The notes beneath the pieces are model-generated. The model made no database searches. It saw only the letters and a list, made by a program, of their open reading frames with translations, and was not told the origin of the DNA. From JABLTI01 sp035528035 (GTDB taxonomy: Archaea > Asgardarchaeota > Heimdallarchaeia > JABLTI01), in the NCBI GenBank assembly GCA_035528035.1, contig DATKZI010000039.1, positions 47,595-111,594 of the forward strand: a stretch of DNA of 64,000 nt. Direction: 5' to 3'. The position numbers were made by a program, and so were the translations under genes. This document shows positions 36,072-45,323 of the stretch, piece after piece. Within the stretch, counting starts at the first letter, position 1. Every line of letters starts with the position of its first letter.

Positions 36072-36381
36072 TTTTTCTTTTGCTAAGGAAAAGGACCATA
36101 ATGTTATTCTAAACGTATCTGTAAAGCCTAATAGTAAAACTCAGGAAGTACTATTTGATTCGGATATAGATGCTCTGGTATTTTATCTAAAATCTCCTCC
36201 CGATAAAGGTAAGGCAAATAAAGAATTGGTAAAATTTTTAGCTAAATTACTGAATATCTCTTCAGCTAATGTGCAGCTAACCAGTGGGCAAACTTCTCGA
36301 GATAAAACAATAACTATTCAAAATACCTCAATTATTGATTTGCAAAATCGTTTGAACGAAATAGTTGAAAATAAAAAATAA
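36064..36381 (+). CDS. DUF167/YggU family protein
   Basis: This 105-residue small alpha/beta protein shows the family pattern VILNVSVKPNSKTQEV, LVFYLKSPPDKGKANKELVKFLAKLL and VQLTSGQTSRDKTITI. The biochemical role of the family is unsettled. I start at ATG 36064, which overlaps the stop of the membrane protein gene; an earlier in-frame start at 36019 would add 15 residues foreign to the family. Confidence 0.9.
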   Translation: MNNFSFAKEKDHNVILNVSVKPNSKTQEVLFDSDIDALVFYLKSPPDKGKANKELVKFLAKLLNISSANVQLTSGQTSRDKTITIQNTSIIDLQNRLNEIVENKK

Positions 36382-36403
36382 ATCGAGAGAAGTAATTTGA
36401 TCT

Positions 36404-37018
36404 TTAATATGATATTCTCTCATATGAACCAATTAATTTTATTCGATCTTCATTTAATTGAATCAATTTGCCAAGAATTCTATTGAGTGTTTCAAACCAC
36501 AAATCAATATCTTCAAAGTAATTAAACTTACACATTTCCATGAAAGCTTCGGTACGTTCACGAATTATTCCTAAGGACCAAAGAATCTCATTATCAACTA
36601 AATATAATTGAGATATATCCATTTCTAATAATTTGGGGTTTTCAAAAAATGTTGTGAAACCAAAATCACCTTTAACTACATCACGCAAAAACAATCCTAT
36701 ATCGTTAATTAGAGCATCAGCTGAAGCCCAAGTAGACATTTGTTGCTTTTCGATTAGCAATGAATGGATTTCCTTAATTTTATCATTTGTTTTTGTTAGA
36801 TTAAGGATTACAAAATCACGGAAATATTTGTCTGTTTTTCGTCTACTTTGAACAGTCACATAATCTTCATATTCGTTTACGACACTTCGAAGTTGCTTTA
36901 ATGCTTTCTTAGGGGTCATTTCCTCTGCTGTAAGAATTGTTCCACTAATCTCAACTTGAGATCCCTTAGGCTCAGTTTCTTCCCCTTGTTCATTTATTTC
37001 TTTGTTTAAATCAGACAC
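36404..37018 (-). CDS. Helical protein of unknown function
   Basis: This 204-residue protein is mainly alpha-helical after a charged, probably disordered N terminus (about 1-35). Helices include MTPKKALKQLRSVVNEYEDYVTVQ, KIKEIHSLLIEKQQM and LWFETLNRILGKLIQLNEDRIKLI. There is no membrane segment or known motif. It lies 72 bases beyond the DNA ligase gene on the same strand and could be co-transcribed with it; convergent with the DUF167 gene. Confidence 0.65.
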   Translation of the reverse strand: MSDLNKEINEQGEETEPKGSQVEISGTILTAEEMTPKKALKQLRSVVNEYEDYVTVQSRRKTDKYFRDFVILNLTKTNDKIKEIHSLLIEKQQMSTWASADALINDIGLFLRDVVKGDFGFTTFFENPKLLEMDISQLYLVDNEILWSLGIIRERTEAFMEMCKFNYFEDIDLWFETLNRILGKLIQLNEDRIKLIGSYERISY

Positions 37019-37090
37019 TTGTAATCCACCAACTATAGGAATGAAAATCTCTTATAATAGTTACTAAATCTTGTTATTATTAGTTTCGCT

Positions 37091-38884
37091 TTAAACATCA
37101 TGCGCGAGTAACCGTTGTTTTTTATAAGCGTCAATCACTTCTTTTGTTGTGGTTGCTTGTTCAGGTGCTTTAGCATCTCTAAATCTAATAAAACGTGGAA
37201 ATCTAATAGCTATTCCAACATCTTTCTTTATTTCATCCATACCACAAGTATGGATAGGGCTTGTTGAGAGATCAGCTCCTCTAATTTCATAAACCGTTGA
37301 TGGATAGAACCATATATCTGCATCCATTCTTGAAAAAACATCTTTCGGTTTTTCTAACACTTTTATTTTCATAAGATCTTCTGTAATCTTGTTTAAATCA
37401 TCATCTGAAAACCCGCTACCAAGTTTGCATACGGTTTCATAACGTTCCTCTTCTGGATTAAAAGCAGCGAGTAGAATGGTTCCTATGGTACCTTTTCTTC
37501 GTCCTTTACCATAAAATCCTCCTACAACAACAAAATCATAGCTGTCATTAAATGAAGAAGTGTAATCAAATTTATGCTTAATCCATAAAAAGCCACGATT
37601 ACCAGCTTGATATGTTGAATTTTCACGTATATCTTTTGCCATAATCCCTTCACATCCACTTTCAATTGCAAGCTCAAAAAATCGTTCAAATTCATCTGTT
37701 GCTTTTACGATTTCTCGTGATGAGAGAACAATGATATTATTTTCTTTAATGATTGATTCCAAGATTTTCCTTCTTTCGGGATAGGATTTATTTAAAAGGC
37801 TTATACCATCTTTATAGAGAATATCAAAAAGAAAAACTCTAACAGGAACTCTCTCAATTGCATCATTTATTTCATATTTTCTTTTTCTTGACATCAAAAT
37901 TTGAAATGGTTTTAATTTTTCTGTTTCAAGATCCCATGCAGTAATCTCTCCTTCTACTATTACATCGTTTGTTGTTATTGCTCCCTTTAAAGCTTCAATT
38001 ACATCAGGATACATGGATGAGATTTCATTTAGATTTCTAGAATATAATAAAATTTTATGTTTACTGATATGAGCTTGAACTCTTTCACCATCATATTTAA
38101 ACTCTAAAGCACATGATCCTCCAAGTTTCTCAAGAATTTCTTCAGAGGTACTCATTCTTTGTGCAGCCATCATCCTTATTGGTACACCTACAGTTATACC
38201 AATTTGCTTAATCCCAGAAAGCCCTTTTTTGGCTAGCGTTTCACCAATTAATCCAATATCGCTAGTTACATTATAAGCATGTTCTATAAGTTCTCTGGAT
38301 TTTTCATCACCAGATCCAAACTTTCGTGATAATGCTTCTATTATTGTGAGGTCTTTCACTCCTAACCTTAATTGGGAAAGAATTATCCTGGTAATATATT
38401 TAGCTTCTAAAGCAGAGGATTTTGAGAATAATCCTATAAGATAATTCATTTTCTTAGAACTTGATCCTTTTCCTTCTAATTGAGCAATTTTGATTAACGT
38501 TTCCCAAACTTCATGGACAGTCAAATTACTTTGATTAATACTCGCTGACGCACCAAAGAAAACTCCCAAATTTTGTTGACCAGTATTACTCTTTAATTCC
38601 TGAACAACTTCTCCTAAATCGCCTTTTCGTTTAAATAATTCAGTTACATCATCTTCTGATTTTCCAACTGCTTTAGCAATAGCTTTAATTACCATCTTAT
38701 CCGCAAAACCGAGTTCTATGTCGTTATAATCAGCAGCAATCTTACCTGATGTAAGATAAATAACGATCTGCATATCATCTGCTGATGTTTTTTGGAAAAG
38801 GTCCATTAAAATATCTATCATTTCCAATCTCTTGGAAGTTGCATCTAATTTTCCATAAATTTCTGCCAAAGTAGAGAATTTCAT
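37091..38884 (-). CDS. lig: ATP-dependent DNA ligase
   Basis: This 597-residue archaeal replicative-type DNA ligase has the adenylated lysine in LEFKYDGERVQAH (Lys near residue 263). Also present are motif IIIa/III-like VRVFLFDILY, EGIMAKDIREN, WIKHKFDYTSSFNDSYDFVVVGGFYGKGRRKG and the OB-fold C terminus. An N-terminal DNA-binding domain (about 1-210) with the LGVFFGASASINQ segment completes the layout. It seals nicks during lagging-strand synthesis and repair. The length is normal. Confidence 0.96.
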   Translation of the reverse strand: MKFSTLAEIYGKLDATSKRLEMIDILMDLFQKTSADDMQIVIYLTSGKIAADYNDIELGFADKMVIKAIAKAVGKSEDDVTELFKRKGDLGEVVQELKSNTGQQNLGVFFGASASINQSNLTVHEVWETLIKIAQLEGKGSSSKKMNYLIGLFSKSSALEAKYITRIILSQLRLGVKDLTIIEALSRKFGSGDEKSRELIEHAYNVTSDIGLIGETLAKKGLSGIKQIGITVGVPIRMMAAQRMSTSEEILEKLGGSCALEFKYDGERVQAHISKHKILLYSRNLNEISSMYPDVIEALKGAITTNDVIVEGEITAWDLETEKLKPFQILMSRKRKYEINDAIERVPVRVFLFDILYKDGISLLNKSYPERRKILESIIKENNIIVLSSREIVKATDEFERFFELAIESGCEGIMAKDIRENSTYQAGNRGFLWIKHKFDYTSSFNDSYDFVVVGGFYGKGRRKGTIGTILLAAFNPEEERYETVCKLGSGFSDDDLNKITEDLMKIKVLEKPKDVFSRMDADIWFYPSTVYEIRGADLSTSPIHTCGMDEIKKDVGIAIRFPRFIRFRDAKAPEQATTTKEVIDAYKKQRLLAHDV

Positions 38885-38992
38885 AATTACTCCTCAAAGA
38901 TATATGAATAATTCTGAATTAAAAATACATTATTAGTTAATTAATTTGTGGAATAAAAAGATAAAAAAAATAGGAAAAATGGAAAGAAAGGA

Positions 38993-40018
38993 TTATCCTT
39001 CTTTTGTACGAATATAATCTAACATTGATCGAACTTCTTCTTTCATTTCTTGGAGATATCCTAAAGAATCGGAATATAATCTTGCAATAATTTCACGCAT
39101 TTCCGAAATATCAGATCTTAGCCGTTCGATTTCCTGTAAAACAGAATTATCAGTAGCTACTGGTTTTGGTTGTGAAGAAGCAATAGGAGTAGTAGTTATT
39201 GGTTGTTGACTTGTAGAAGTTGTTGGTGGTCGAGGTGGAATAGCTGAAGTAGCTCCTTGCATTGGTCGAGTTTCTGGTGGTACCATTGCTGTTACTTTTT
39301 GCATCGGAGGAAGACTTGTTTGAGAACTAATTCCAGAAGGAGCTGATTCTGCACTAGTATCTGTATGTGCTAACCATTTGAAGATATTTAATGCGAAAGT
39401 TCTATTATTTCGCAAATTAAGTCCTGCACCATAATTTGAAAATAAACGATAGGACCCAACAGCAACTATTCTTCCAGATTTGTATTCTCCTGCAACGACT
39501 ACTGGTACATTGGGAGGTTCAGCAACTGGAGAAGTATATGCTATTCCTTTCATATTAGCAGAACCCCTAACTGTGCCACCAGCAACAATAACTATTTCGG
39601 AAACTCCTCTTGTTGTTGGATGACTTTTTATGTCTTTTATAACTGGATGAGTAGGCATGTTAAATTCATTATTATTTTCATCTTTTACTTGATCGGATAA
39701 CATCTCTATACCACAAGGATTCAAGATTTCATTCATATTTGTTCTTAATCCTCTATCCCCGCCTGCATTACCAATAACCAACAAGCTACCTCCTCTTTCA
39801 AGAAAACCTAGAAGAGCATCAATTTCAGTTTTACCTAATTTTGAACCATCAGGACAAGCAAAGACGAATACATTACATCTCAATGTTTTTTCAGATATAG
39901 GAAAATCATTATACAATTCAACTTCGAAACCTTCGCTCCTAAGGGAGTCACGAAGCATTGAATAATTGGTATTTATTTTCCCTCGTTCTTTTTGAGTTTC
40001 ATCGAAAAATATCTTCAA
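38993..40018 (-). CDS. GIFT (GldG/IFT52-like) domain protein with Pro/Thr linker and coiled coil
   Basis: Residues 1 to about 220 of this 341-residue protein form a class I glutamine-amidotransferase-like fold without catalytic triad. The N-terminal half reads like the GIFT domain of IFT52: INTNYSMLRDSLRSEGF, FVFACPDGSKLGKTEIDALLGFLERGG, LLVIGNAGGDRGLRTNMNEIL, then YGI-like CGIEMLSDQV. A second part (VAGEYKSGRIVAVGSYRLFSNYG) matches the fold's closing strands. A Pro/Thr/Ser/Gln linker (about 225-290) leads to a C-terminal coiled coil (EIERLRSDISEMREIIARLY). Eukaryotic IFT52 is an intraflagellar transport core protein; here a protein-scaffold role is inferred. Confidence 0.72.
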   Translation of the reverse strand: MKIFFDETQKERGKINTNYSMLRDSLRSEGFEVELYNDFPISEKTLRCNVFVFACPDGSKLGKTEIDALLGFLERGGSLLVIGNAGGDRGLRTNMNEILNPCGIEMLSDQVKDENNNEFNMPTHPVIKDIKSHPTTRGVSEIVIVAGGTVRGSANMKGIAYTSPVAEPPNVPVVVAGEYKSGRIVAVGSYRLFSNYGAGLNLRNNRTFALNIFKWLAHTDTSAESAPSGISSQTSLPPMQKVTAMVPPETRPMQGATSAIPPRPPTTSTSQQPITTTPIASSQPKPVATDNSVLQEIERLRSDISEMREIIARLYSDSLGYLQEMKEEVRSMLDYIRTKEG

Positions 40019-40187
40019 TTCATTTAACCTTCACATTAAGTCATTATAATATAATTTAGATACGGTTATTTTTTTTAACGTTACGGAAAGACCATTCTTT
40101 TTCTTTATTAAAGTATTCGATTTTCGCATTTTTAAACACAAATCAATTTGAAAAAGAGTTAAAATATCAAAATGAGTAGTAAATATT

Positions 40188-40949
40188 ATGGCAGAACATA
40201 CAAAATATCAAATTTTCAAATTATTTGTAGATGATACAAATCATCCCTTTTCAGGTTGGGATTTTTCATACATACGCGATCGTATGGTTACTGAACCATT
40301 TACTTGGAGTTATTCTAGTGAAATATTGCCATATGTACGTACAGTTGATTCGATGTTAGACATGGGAACCGGTGGTGGAGAATTCCTTCTTTCAATTCTA
40401 CCTTTGCCGAGAAACACTCATGCGACAGAATCTTATGAACCCAATATTCCTGTAGCTCGTAGGAATTTAGAACCGATAGGTGTTAAAGTGATTGAATTTA
40501 CTGATGAAAATAGTTTACCTATTGAAGATGAAAAATTCGATTTAATCATAAATCGTCATGAATCTTATTCTGTAAAAGAAGTAAAACGCATTCTGAAAAA
40601 AAATGGTTATTTCATAACTCAACAAGTAGGCGCAAAGAATGATTTAGAATTGAATCAATTAATAAAAGCAAAGTTAGATTTAGATTATGCTCATTGGAAT
40701 ATGGATTATGCTGTTAAAGAACTAACTGATGCTGGATTCACAATCATAAAAAAAATGGAATGTTTCCCTAAAACAAGATGCTTTGATATTGGTGCAATAA
40801 TCTTCTATTTGAAGGTTATTCCATGGCAAATACCTGATTTCTCTATAGAGAAATATCAAACTAAATTAAAAGACATTCATCTATTAATTCACGAGAAAGG
40901 TTATATTGATATCACAAGTCATTATTTTCTAATAGTGGCAAAAAAATAA
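40188..40949 (+). CDS. SAM-dependent class I methyltransferase
   Basis: This 253-residue Rossmann-fold methyltransferase has motif I MLDMGTGGGEFLL (about 57-69), motif II ATESYEPNIPVARRNL, an acidic motif III-like EKFDLIINRHESY and post-motif VKRILKKNGYFITQQVG. This pattern is typical of small-molecule methyltransferases. The substrate cannot be told. It is followed after 77 bases by the FGGY kinase gene on the same strand. Confidence 0.88.
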   Translation: MAEHTKYQIFKLFVDDTNHPFSGWDFSYIRDRMVTEPFTWSYSSEILPYVRTVDSMLDMGTGGGEFLLSILPLPRNTHATESYEPNIPVARRNLEPIGVKVIEFTDENSLPIEDEKFDLIINRHESYSVKEVKRILKKNGYFITQQVGAKNDLELNQLIKAKLDLDYAHWNMDYAVKELTDAGFTIIKKMECFPKTRCFDIGAIIFYLKVIPWQIPDFSIEKYQTKLKDIHLLIHEKGYIDITSHYFLIVAKK

Positions 40950-41026
40950 CAAATCAATTATGAGAAATTTTCTTATTATCTTAGAGTAAAATAGTATAGG
41001 ATTAAAAGAAATTCGGTGTAAGAAAG

Positions 41027-42574
41027 ATGCTTGATAGAAATGAACAATATCTTCTCAGTATAGATATGGGTACAACTGGTGGTCGAGCGATTCTATTTAA
41101 TCAGAATGGTGAGATAATATCATCTTCCTATGAGGAATATCCTTGTTTGTATCCATCACCAGCATTTGTAGAACAAAACGCAAACGATTGGTGGAATGTA
41201 ACCAAAAATACTGTGAGACAGGCACTTAAAACATCGAAAATTGATTCATCACAAATAGCTGGTATAAGCTGTACAAATCAAAGAGAAACAACTGTGCCAG
41301 TGACAGATGAGGGAGAACCATTAAGTAATGCCCTTGTTTGGCAAGATAGAAGAACAATAAAAGAATGTAATGAAATAAGAGAGAAACTTGGAAAGGATAA
41401 AATATACCAATTAACAGGATTAACAATTGATCCATACTTTTCTGCTCCGAAAATTCTTTGGATAAAAAAGAATTGGCCAAAAGCATATGATACTGCGCAT
41501 AAATTCATGCTAGTTCATGATTTTATACAAATGAAGTTAACAGATGAATTTGTAACTGATTTTAGCAATGCTTCAAGAACAATGCTTTTTGATATTAATA
41601 CCTTCAATTGGTCCGATGAAATATTGAATACCCTTGAAATTCCCAAAGAAAAATTACCAAAACCACTCCCATCAGGAAGTAAAATAGCTGGTTTGTCAAA
41701 ACAAGCTGCTAATGAGTTGAGTTTACATGAAGGTATTCCTGTTATTGCTGGAGGAGGAGACCAACAATGTGCTGCAATTGGTGTAGGAGTAACGAAAAAC
41801 GGTAGAGTTAAAGCAACAACAGGAACAGGAACATTTCTATTAGCTTTTCTTGAAAAAAATCAAAGAGACCCTGAAAAAAGAGTTCTTTGTAGTTGTCATG
41901 CAATACCTGGGAAATATGTTTTTGAAGCAAGTATTTTCACAACTGGTTCAATTTTACGATGGTTTAGAGATAATTTTTCCTATGCGGAAAAAAGTGTTGC
42001 ATCATGTACACATCTTGATCCCTATGATTTATTAGGCATGCAGGCAGAAACAATTCCTCCGGGTTCTGAAGGAGTTATGGTTCTACCACATTTTGTAGGA
42101 GCTGGTGCACCTTATTGGAATCCTAATGCTAAAGGAGCAATTTTTGGTTTAAGTTTGGGACATACTAGAAATCATATTATACGAGCTATTATGGAAGCAA
42201 CATGTTATGAAATCAGAAATAATTTGCAAGTCTTTAAAGAACTAGGAGTTTCGATAAAAGAATTAAGGATAACAGGCGGTGCGTCAAGAAATTCATTTTG
42301 GAATCAAATTGAAGCAGACATATGTAATTTGCCAGTAATCAAAGGGAAAGTAGAAGAAGCTACTGCCTTAGGAGCAGCAATTTTAGCTGGTGTAGGTTCA
42401 GGATTATACAAGAATATTGAAGATGCTGCAAAACAGATGGTAATTATTGATGAACAAAGAAATCCAATAAAAAATAATAGTTTAATATATGATAATTACT
42501 TCGAGATTTACAAACAATTATATCCAGCGTTAAACGATAAAGGTTTGTATGACGCATTAGCAAAACAAACATAA
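41027..42574 (+). CDS. FGGY-family carbohydrate kinase (xylulokinase/glycerol kinase group)
   Basis: This 515-residue sugar kinase has the N-terminal phosphate loop LSIDMGTTGGRAILF. GISCTNQRETTVPV and TDFSNASRTMLF are shared with glycerol kinases. GGGDQQCAAIGVGV, FVGAGAPYWNPNAKGAIFGLSLGHTR and RITGGASRNSFWNQIEADICNLPV are closer to xylulokinase. It phosphorylates a polyol or ketose with ATP. The mixed motifs do not settle the substrate, so I avoid a gene symbol. No transporter or isomerase for a sugar is adjacent. Confidence 0.88.
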   Translation: MLDRNEQYLLSIDMGTTGGRAILFNQNGEIISSSYEEYPCLYPSPAFVEQNANDWWNVTKNTVRQALKTSKIDSSQIAGISCTNQRETTVPVTDEGEPLSNALVWQDRRTIKECNEIREKLGKDKIYQLTGLTIDPYFSAPKILWIKKNWPKAYDTAHKFMLVHDFIQMKLTDEFVTDFSNASRTMLFDINTFNWSDEILNTLEIPKEKLPKPLPSGSKIAGLSKQAANELSLHEGIPVIAGGGDQQCAAIGVGVTKNGRVKATTGTGTFLLAFLEKNQRDPEKRVLCSCHAIPGKYVFEASIFTTGSILRWFRDNFSYAEKSVASCTHLDPYDLLGMQAETIPPGSEGVMVLPHFVGAGAPYWNPNAKGAIFGLSLGHTRNHIIRAIMEATCYEIRNNLQVFKELGVSIKELRITGGASRNSFWNQIEADICNLPVIKGKVEEATALGAAILAGVGSGLYKNIEDAAKQMVIIDEQRNPIKNNSLIYDNYFEIYKQLYPALNDKGLYDALAKQT

Positions 42575-42693
42575 TTATTATTTTTTAGAATTCTTGAACA
42601 AAAAAGTAATATTCTATTAATGATATTTTCACAATATATAGTTTATATTAGTGAAAAGAAATTCCTAATAGAGAAACCTATAATGTGATTAAA

Positions 42694-43410
42694 ATGTTCG
42701 ATAAAATTAAAAGAGCAGTCAAAAGAGGCGTCAGTAATGCCGTCGATGACGAAGTAGATCGTCAAGTAGATAGACAGGTAGACAAAGCAACTTATAAGGT
42801 TCAAAGTGAAATTGATGAATCTGTTGATGGGGTAGTTGATAAATCATACGAAGGTGTAAGAACATCTGCAATGAGAAGTGCAAAGATGACAAAATCAAAA
42901 ACGATAACAGGTTCAATAATAACTGACTTCAAAAAATTCAATGATGCATGGGAAAAGAATGCTGGTGACCCCGCTCAATCAGTTTTCTATTTTGCAATCG
43001 CTGCTTATAACTATAGTGTAAAAGATGTTGATATCGGTGATGCAATGGCAACTGTAGTCTTGTCGAAGAAACATAACGAGAAGGCAGATTTCTCACCATC
43101 TGGTCTTAAATTGGGACCAACTAATAGAAGTTTATTCAAACATATGCGAGAAGATCCTAATATAGCAAAATCATACCTTGGAGCAAATTATAAGAACGAT
43201 TATAAATTTGATGAGAAAAAATTAACCATGCTTGTCCTTACAGTAACTTCTGATGAAAAAGAAGCAAATGTAATTATTCAAAGTGGTGGAAAAGATTTTC
43301 CAACACCAATACCTTTAGCTAAGAACAAAAATGGTCAATGGAAAATAACAGAATTTTCTTCGTTTGCAACAGGTGTTCGAAAAGCTTCTTCTGTGGAAGA
43401 AGATTTCTAA
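42694..43410 (+). CDS. Protein of unknown function with amphipathic N terminus
   Basis: This 238-residue soluble protein has an N-terminal region with charged heptad-like repeats (VDDEVDRQVDRQVDKATYKVQSEIDESVDG). It is followed by a compact domain of about 140 residues (ITDFKKFNDAWEKNAGDPAQSVFYFAIAAYNYSV ... WKITEFSSFATGVR). The last segment, with its ATGVR ending, resembles small uncharacterised domains also found in bacteria. I start at ATG 42694, after the SD-like GTGAT; GTG 42685 lies within that SD. No function is assignable. Confidence 0.7.
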   Translation: MFDKIKRAVKRGVSNAVDDEVDRQVDRQVDKATYKVQSEIDESVDGVVDKSYEGVRTSAMRSAKMTKSKTITGSIITDFKKFNDAWEKNAGDPAQSVFYFAIAAYNYSVKDVDIGDAMATVVLSKKHNEKADFSPSGLKLGPTNRSLFKHMREDPNIAKSYLGANYKNDYKFDEKKLTMLVLTVTSDEKEANVIIQSGGKDFPTPIPLAKNKNGQWKITEFSSFATGVRKASSVEEDF

Positions 43411-43445
43411 AAAATAAAGAAAAAGATGCGTTAGCACACTTTTTC

Positions 43446-44321
43446 TCATTTCTTTTCTTCTTTTTCAATTTCTATTATGAATTCTTTAATAGCGTCAATT
43501 AATGGTTGTTCATGAGCTGCCTTATTACTATCTAAATCCATATGCCTTGATTTTGGTATGAGTTCATTTGCTCGAATTGTTTCTTCAGATGCATGCATTT
43601 TATCTTTTGAAGCACCAATTAGTAAACATTTAGTATTTATCTTTGGAAGCATATCCCAACAATTGTATCCTTTCATTTGTCTAAGAGTTCTACGCATTCT
43701 TCGAAGTACACCATCTTCTAGAGCTCGAACATATTTATCATATTGCTCGGGTTCTGCTTCTTTATCAACATAAGCTCGTCTCAAAACCCATTTTGTAAAA
43801 GGCATAACGAGCCATTTTACAAATTCAGGTAAGACTGAAACCCCAGCTGAAATGAACCATTTTATATGATACTCAACTGTAGGACCTACCATTACAGCAC
43901 CTTTTGGTTTTAACCATCCTTCACTTAGAGCTTCAATCTCAATAGTACCACCAGTTGAAGAACATACAGTAATATAATCCGTATCATCAAGGCCTAACTG
44001 CTCAATAACCTCTTTAATATCATGAGCCATATTATGAAGATCCGTTTTTCGTTCTATTTTACGACTAGAAAATATGCTGGAAAATTTCTCTCGAGATTCA
44101 AAATAAAAGACTCTAAATTCTTTTGTCAAAATTTCCAAAGCTTTTTGCCAGCTTTGAAATACAGTAATAAAACCTGGAATGAAAAACAAAGTATATTTAT
44201 TTGGATTCTCAGCTAAATTAAAATCTAAGACACGAACTTTTGTACCATCAGCCATTTCAAAATATTTTATTTCAGCTTGCTTTTCCAATTCAGTCCTCAT
44301 ATCTCTCTTTTTTTTTGTCAT
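43446..44321 (-). CDS. Alpha/beta hydrolase, tandem copy A
   Basis: This 291-residue alpha/beta hydrolase fold protein has oxyanion strand TLFFIPGFITVFQSW, the nucleophile elbow VCSSTGGTIE (Ser in CSSTG replacing the usual GxSxG), CLLIGASKDKMHA for the acid strand and a late His in NKAAHEQPLI. It is clearly homologous along its whole length to the adjacent copy B, so a tandem duplication is evident. The start at 44321 (MTKKKRDMRTELEKQ) parallels the paralogue's MAHKKKQVKDYRTELEK. The substrate is unknown; an esterase or lipase role is the default inference. Confidence 0.82.
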   Translation of the reverse strand: MTKKKRDMRTELEKQAEIKYFEMADGTKVRVLDFNLAENPNKYTLFFIPGFITVFQSWQKALEILTKEFRVFYFESREKFSSIFSSRKIERKTDLHNMAHDIKEVIEQLGLDDTDYITVCSSTGGTIEIEALSEGWLKPKGAVMVGPTVEYHIKWFISAGVSVLPEFVKWLVMPFTKWVLRRAYVDKEAEPEQYDKYVRALEDGVLRRMRRTLRQMKGYNCWDMLPKINTKCLLIGASKDKMHASEETIRANELIPKSRHMDLDSNKAAHEQPLIDAIKEFIIEIEKEEKK

Positions 44322-44339
44322 ACTAATCATCTTTCTATA

Positions 44340-45230
44340 TTATTTCATATTATTACTATTTTTTTCTAATTTTTCTATAAAATTTTTCAATTCAATAACT
44401 AAAGGATCTGAATGTGTTTCTTTATTGCTACCAAGATCAATATATAATGAATTAGGCATTAAATTATGTGCTTTCAAAGTTTCTTCTGTAGCATGCATTT
44501 TATCTAATGAAGCTCCTACTAAAAGTGTTTTTGTCACCACATTTGGTAGTTGATCCCATATTTTATATCTATACATTCGTCTAAAAGTTGGCAAAGCCTT
44601 TCGCAGATTACCTTCTTCTAATGCTCGAATATATTTTTCTAATTGTTCAGGTTCCTCTTTTTTATTTATATACACTCTAGTCATATACCTTCGTACTAAA
44701 GGTATAAACACTCCTTGAATCATGAAATTTGGTGTAATTGCCGATAAAAAAGTAACTAACCCACTTATGTGAAACTCAATCGCGGGTCCTATCATAATTG
44801 CTCCTGTAGGAGAAATCAATTTATTGCTCAATGCTTGGGTAAGAATGTTTCCACCTGTAGAGCTACAAAGAGCAATATATTTTTTATCTGATAAGTCAAG
44901 TTGTTCTACAACTTCCTTGATATCATAAGCCATCTGTGGGAAGGTTATTTTACGTTCAAGTTTTTTTGGCACTTTTGAAGTAACTTTTTCGCGTGATTCA
45001 AAATAAAGCACTCTGAATTCCCGAGTAAGTAATTCTATAACTCTTTGCCAGCTTTGAAATACAGTAAGAAATCCTGGAATTAATAAAATAGTATATTCAT
45101 ATGGTTTTTGAGAAAAATTAAAATCAAGTACCCTTACTTGAGATCCATCTGTCATATTGAAATAACGCTGTATAGCCATTTTTTCAAGTTCTGTACGATA
45201 GTCTTTCACCTGTTTTTTCTTATGTGCCAA
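44340..45230 (-). CDS. Alpha/beta hydrolase, tandem copy B
   Basis: This 296-residue paralogue of copy A lies directly upstream. Matching blocks are TILLIPGFLTVFQSW, the nucleophile elbow LCSSTGGNILT, LLVGASLDKMHATEET and a final His in NKETHSDPL. The shared KMHA-x-EET segment and the identical VFQSW suggest a recent duplication or strong constraint. The two genes probably form a small operon with 18 bases between them. There is no signal peptide, so the enzyme is cytosolic or membrane-associated through its mid-protein hydrophobic lid (GLVTFLSAITPNFMIQGVFI). Confidence 0.82.
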   Translation of the reverse strand: MAHKKKQVKDYRTELEKMAIQRYFNMTDGSQVRVLDFNFSQKPYEYTILLIPGFLTVFQSWQRVIELLTREFRVLYFESREKVTSKVPKKLERKITFPQMAYDIKEVVEQLDLSDKKYIALCSSTGGNILTQALSNKLISPTGAIMIGPAIEFHISGLVTFLSAITPNFMIQGVFIPLVRRYMTRVYINKKEEPEQLEKYIRALEEGNLRKALPTFRRMYRYKIWDQLPNVVTKTLLVGASLDKMHATEETLKAHNLMPNSLYIDLGSNKETHSDPLVIELKNFIEKLEKNSNNMK

Positions 45231-45323
45231 TGATGATTCTCCTGTTTAGCTATTGTGAAACAATTTCACGTTTTAGAATTGATAATAAAAAGAGGATATA
45301 AATTTTTTAGTCATAATATTAAT

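Noticed and set aside
44179..44553. 124-residue hydrophobic plus-strand frame
   Set aside because: It spans the junction of the two tandem hydrolases on the opposite strand and is explained by their codons.
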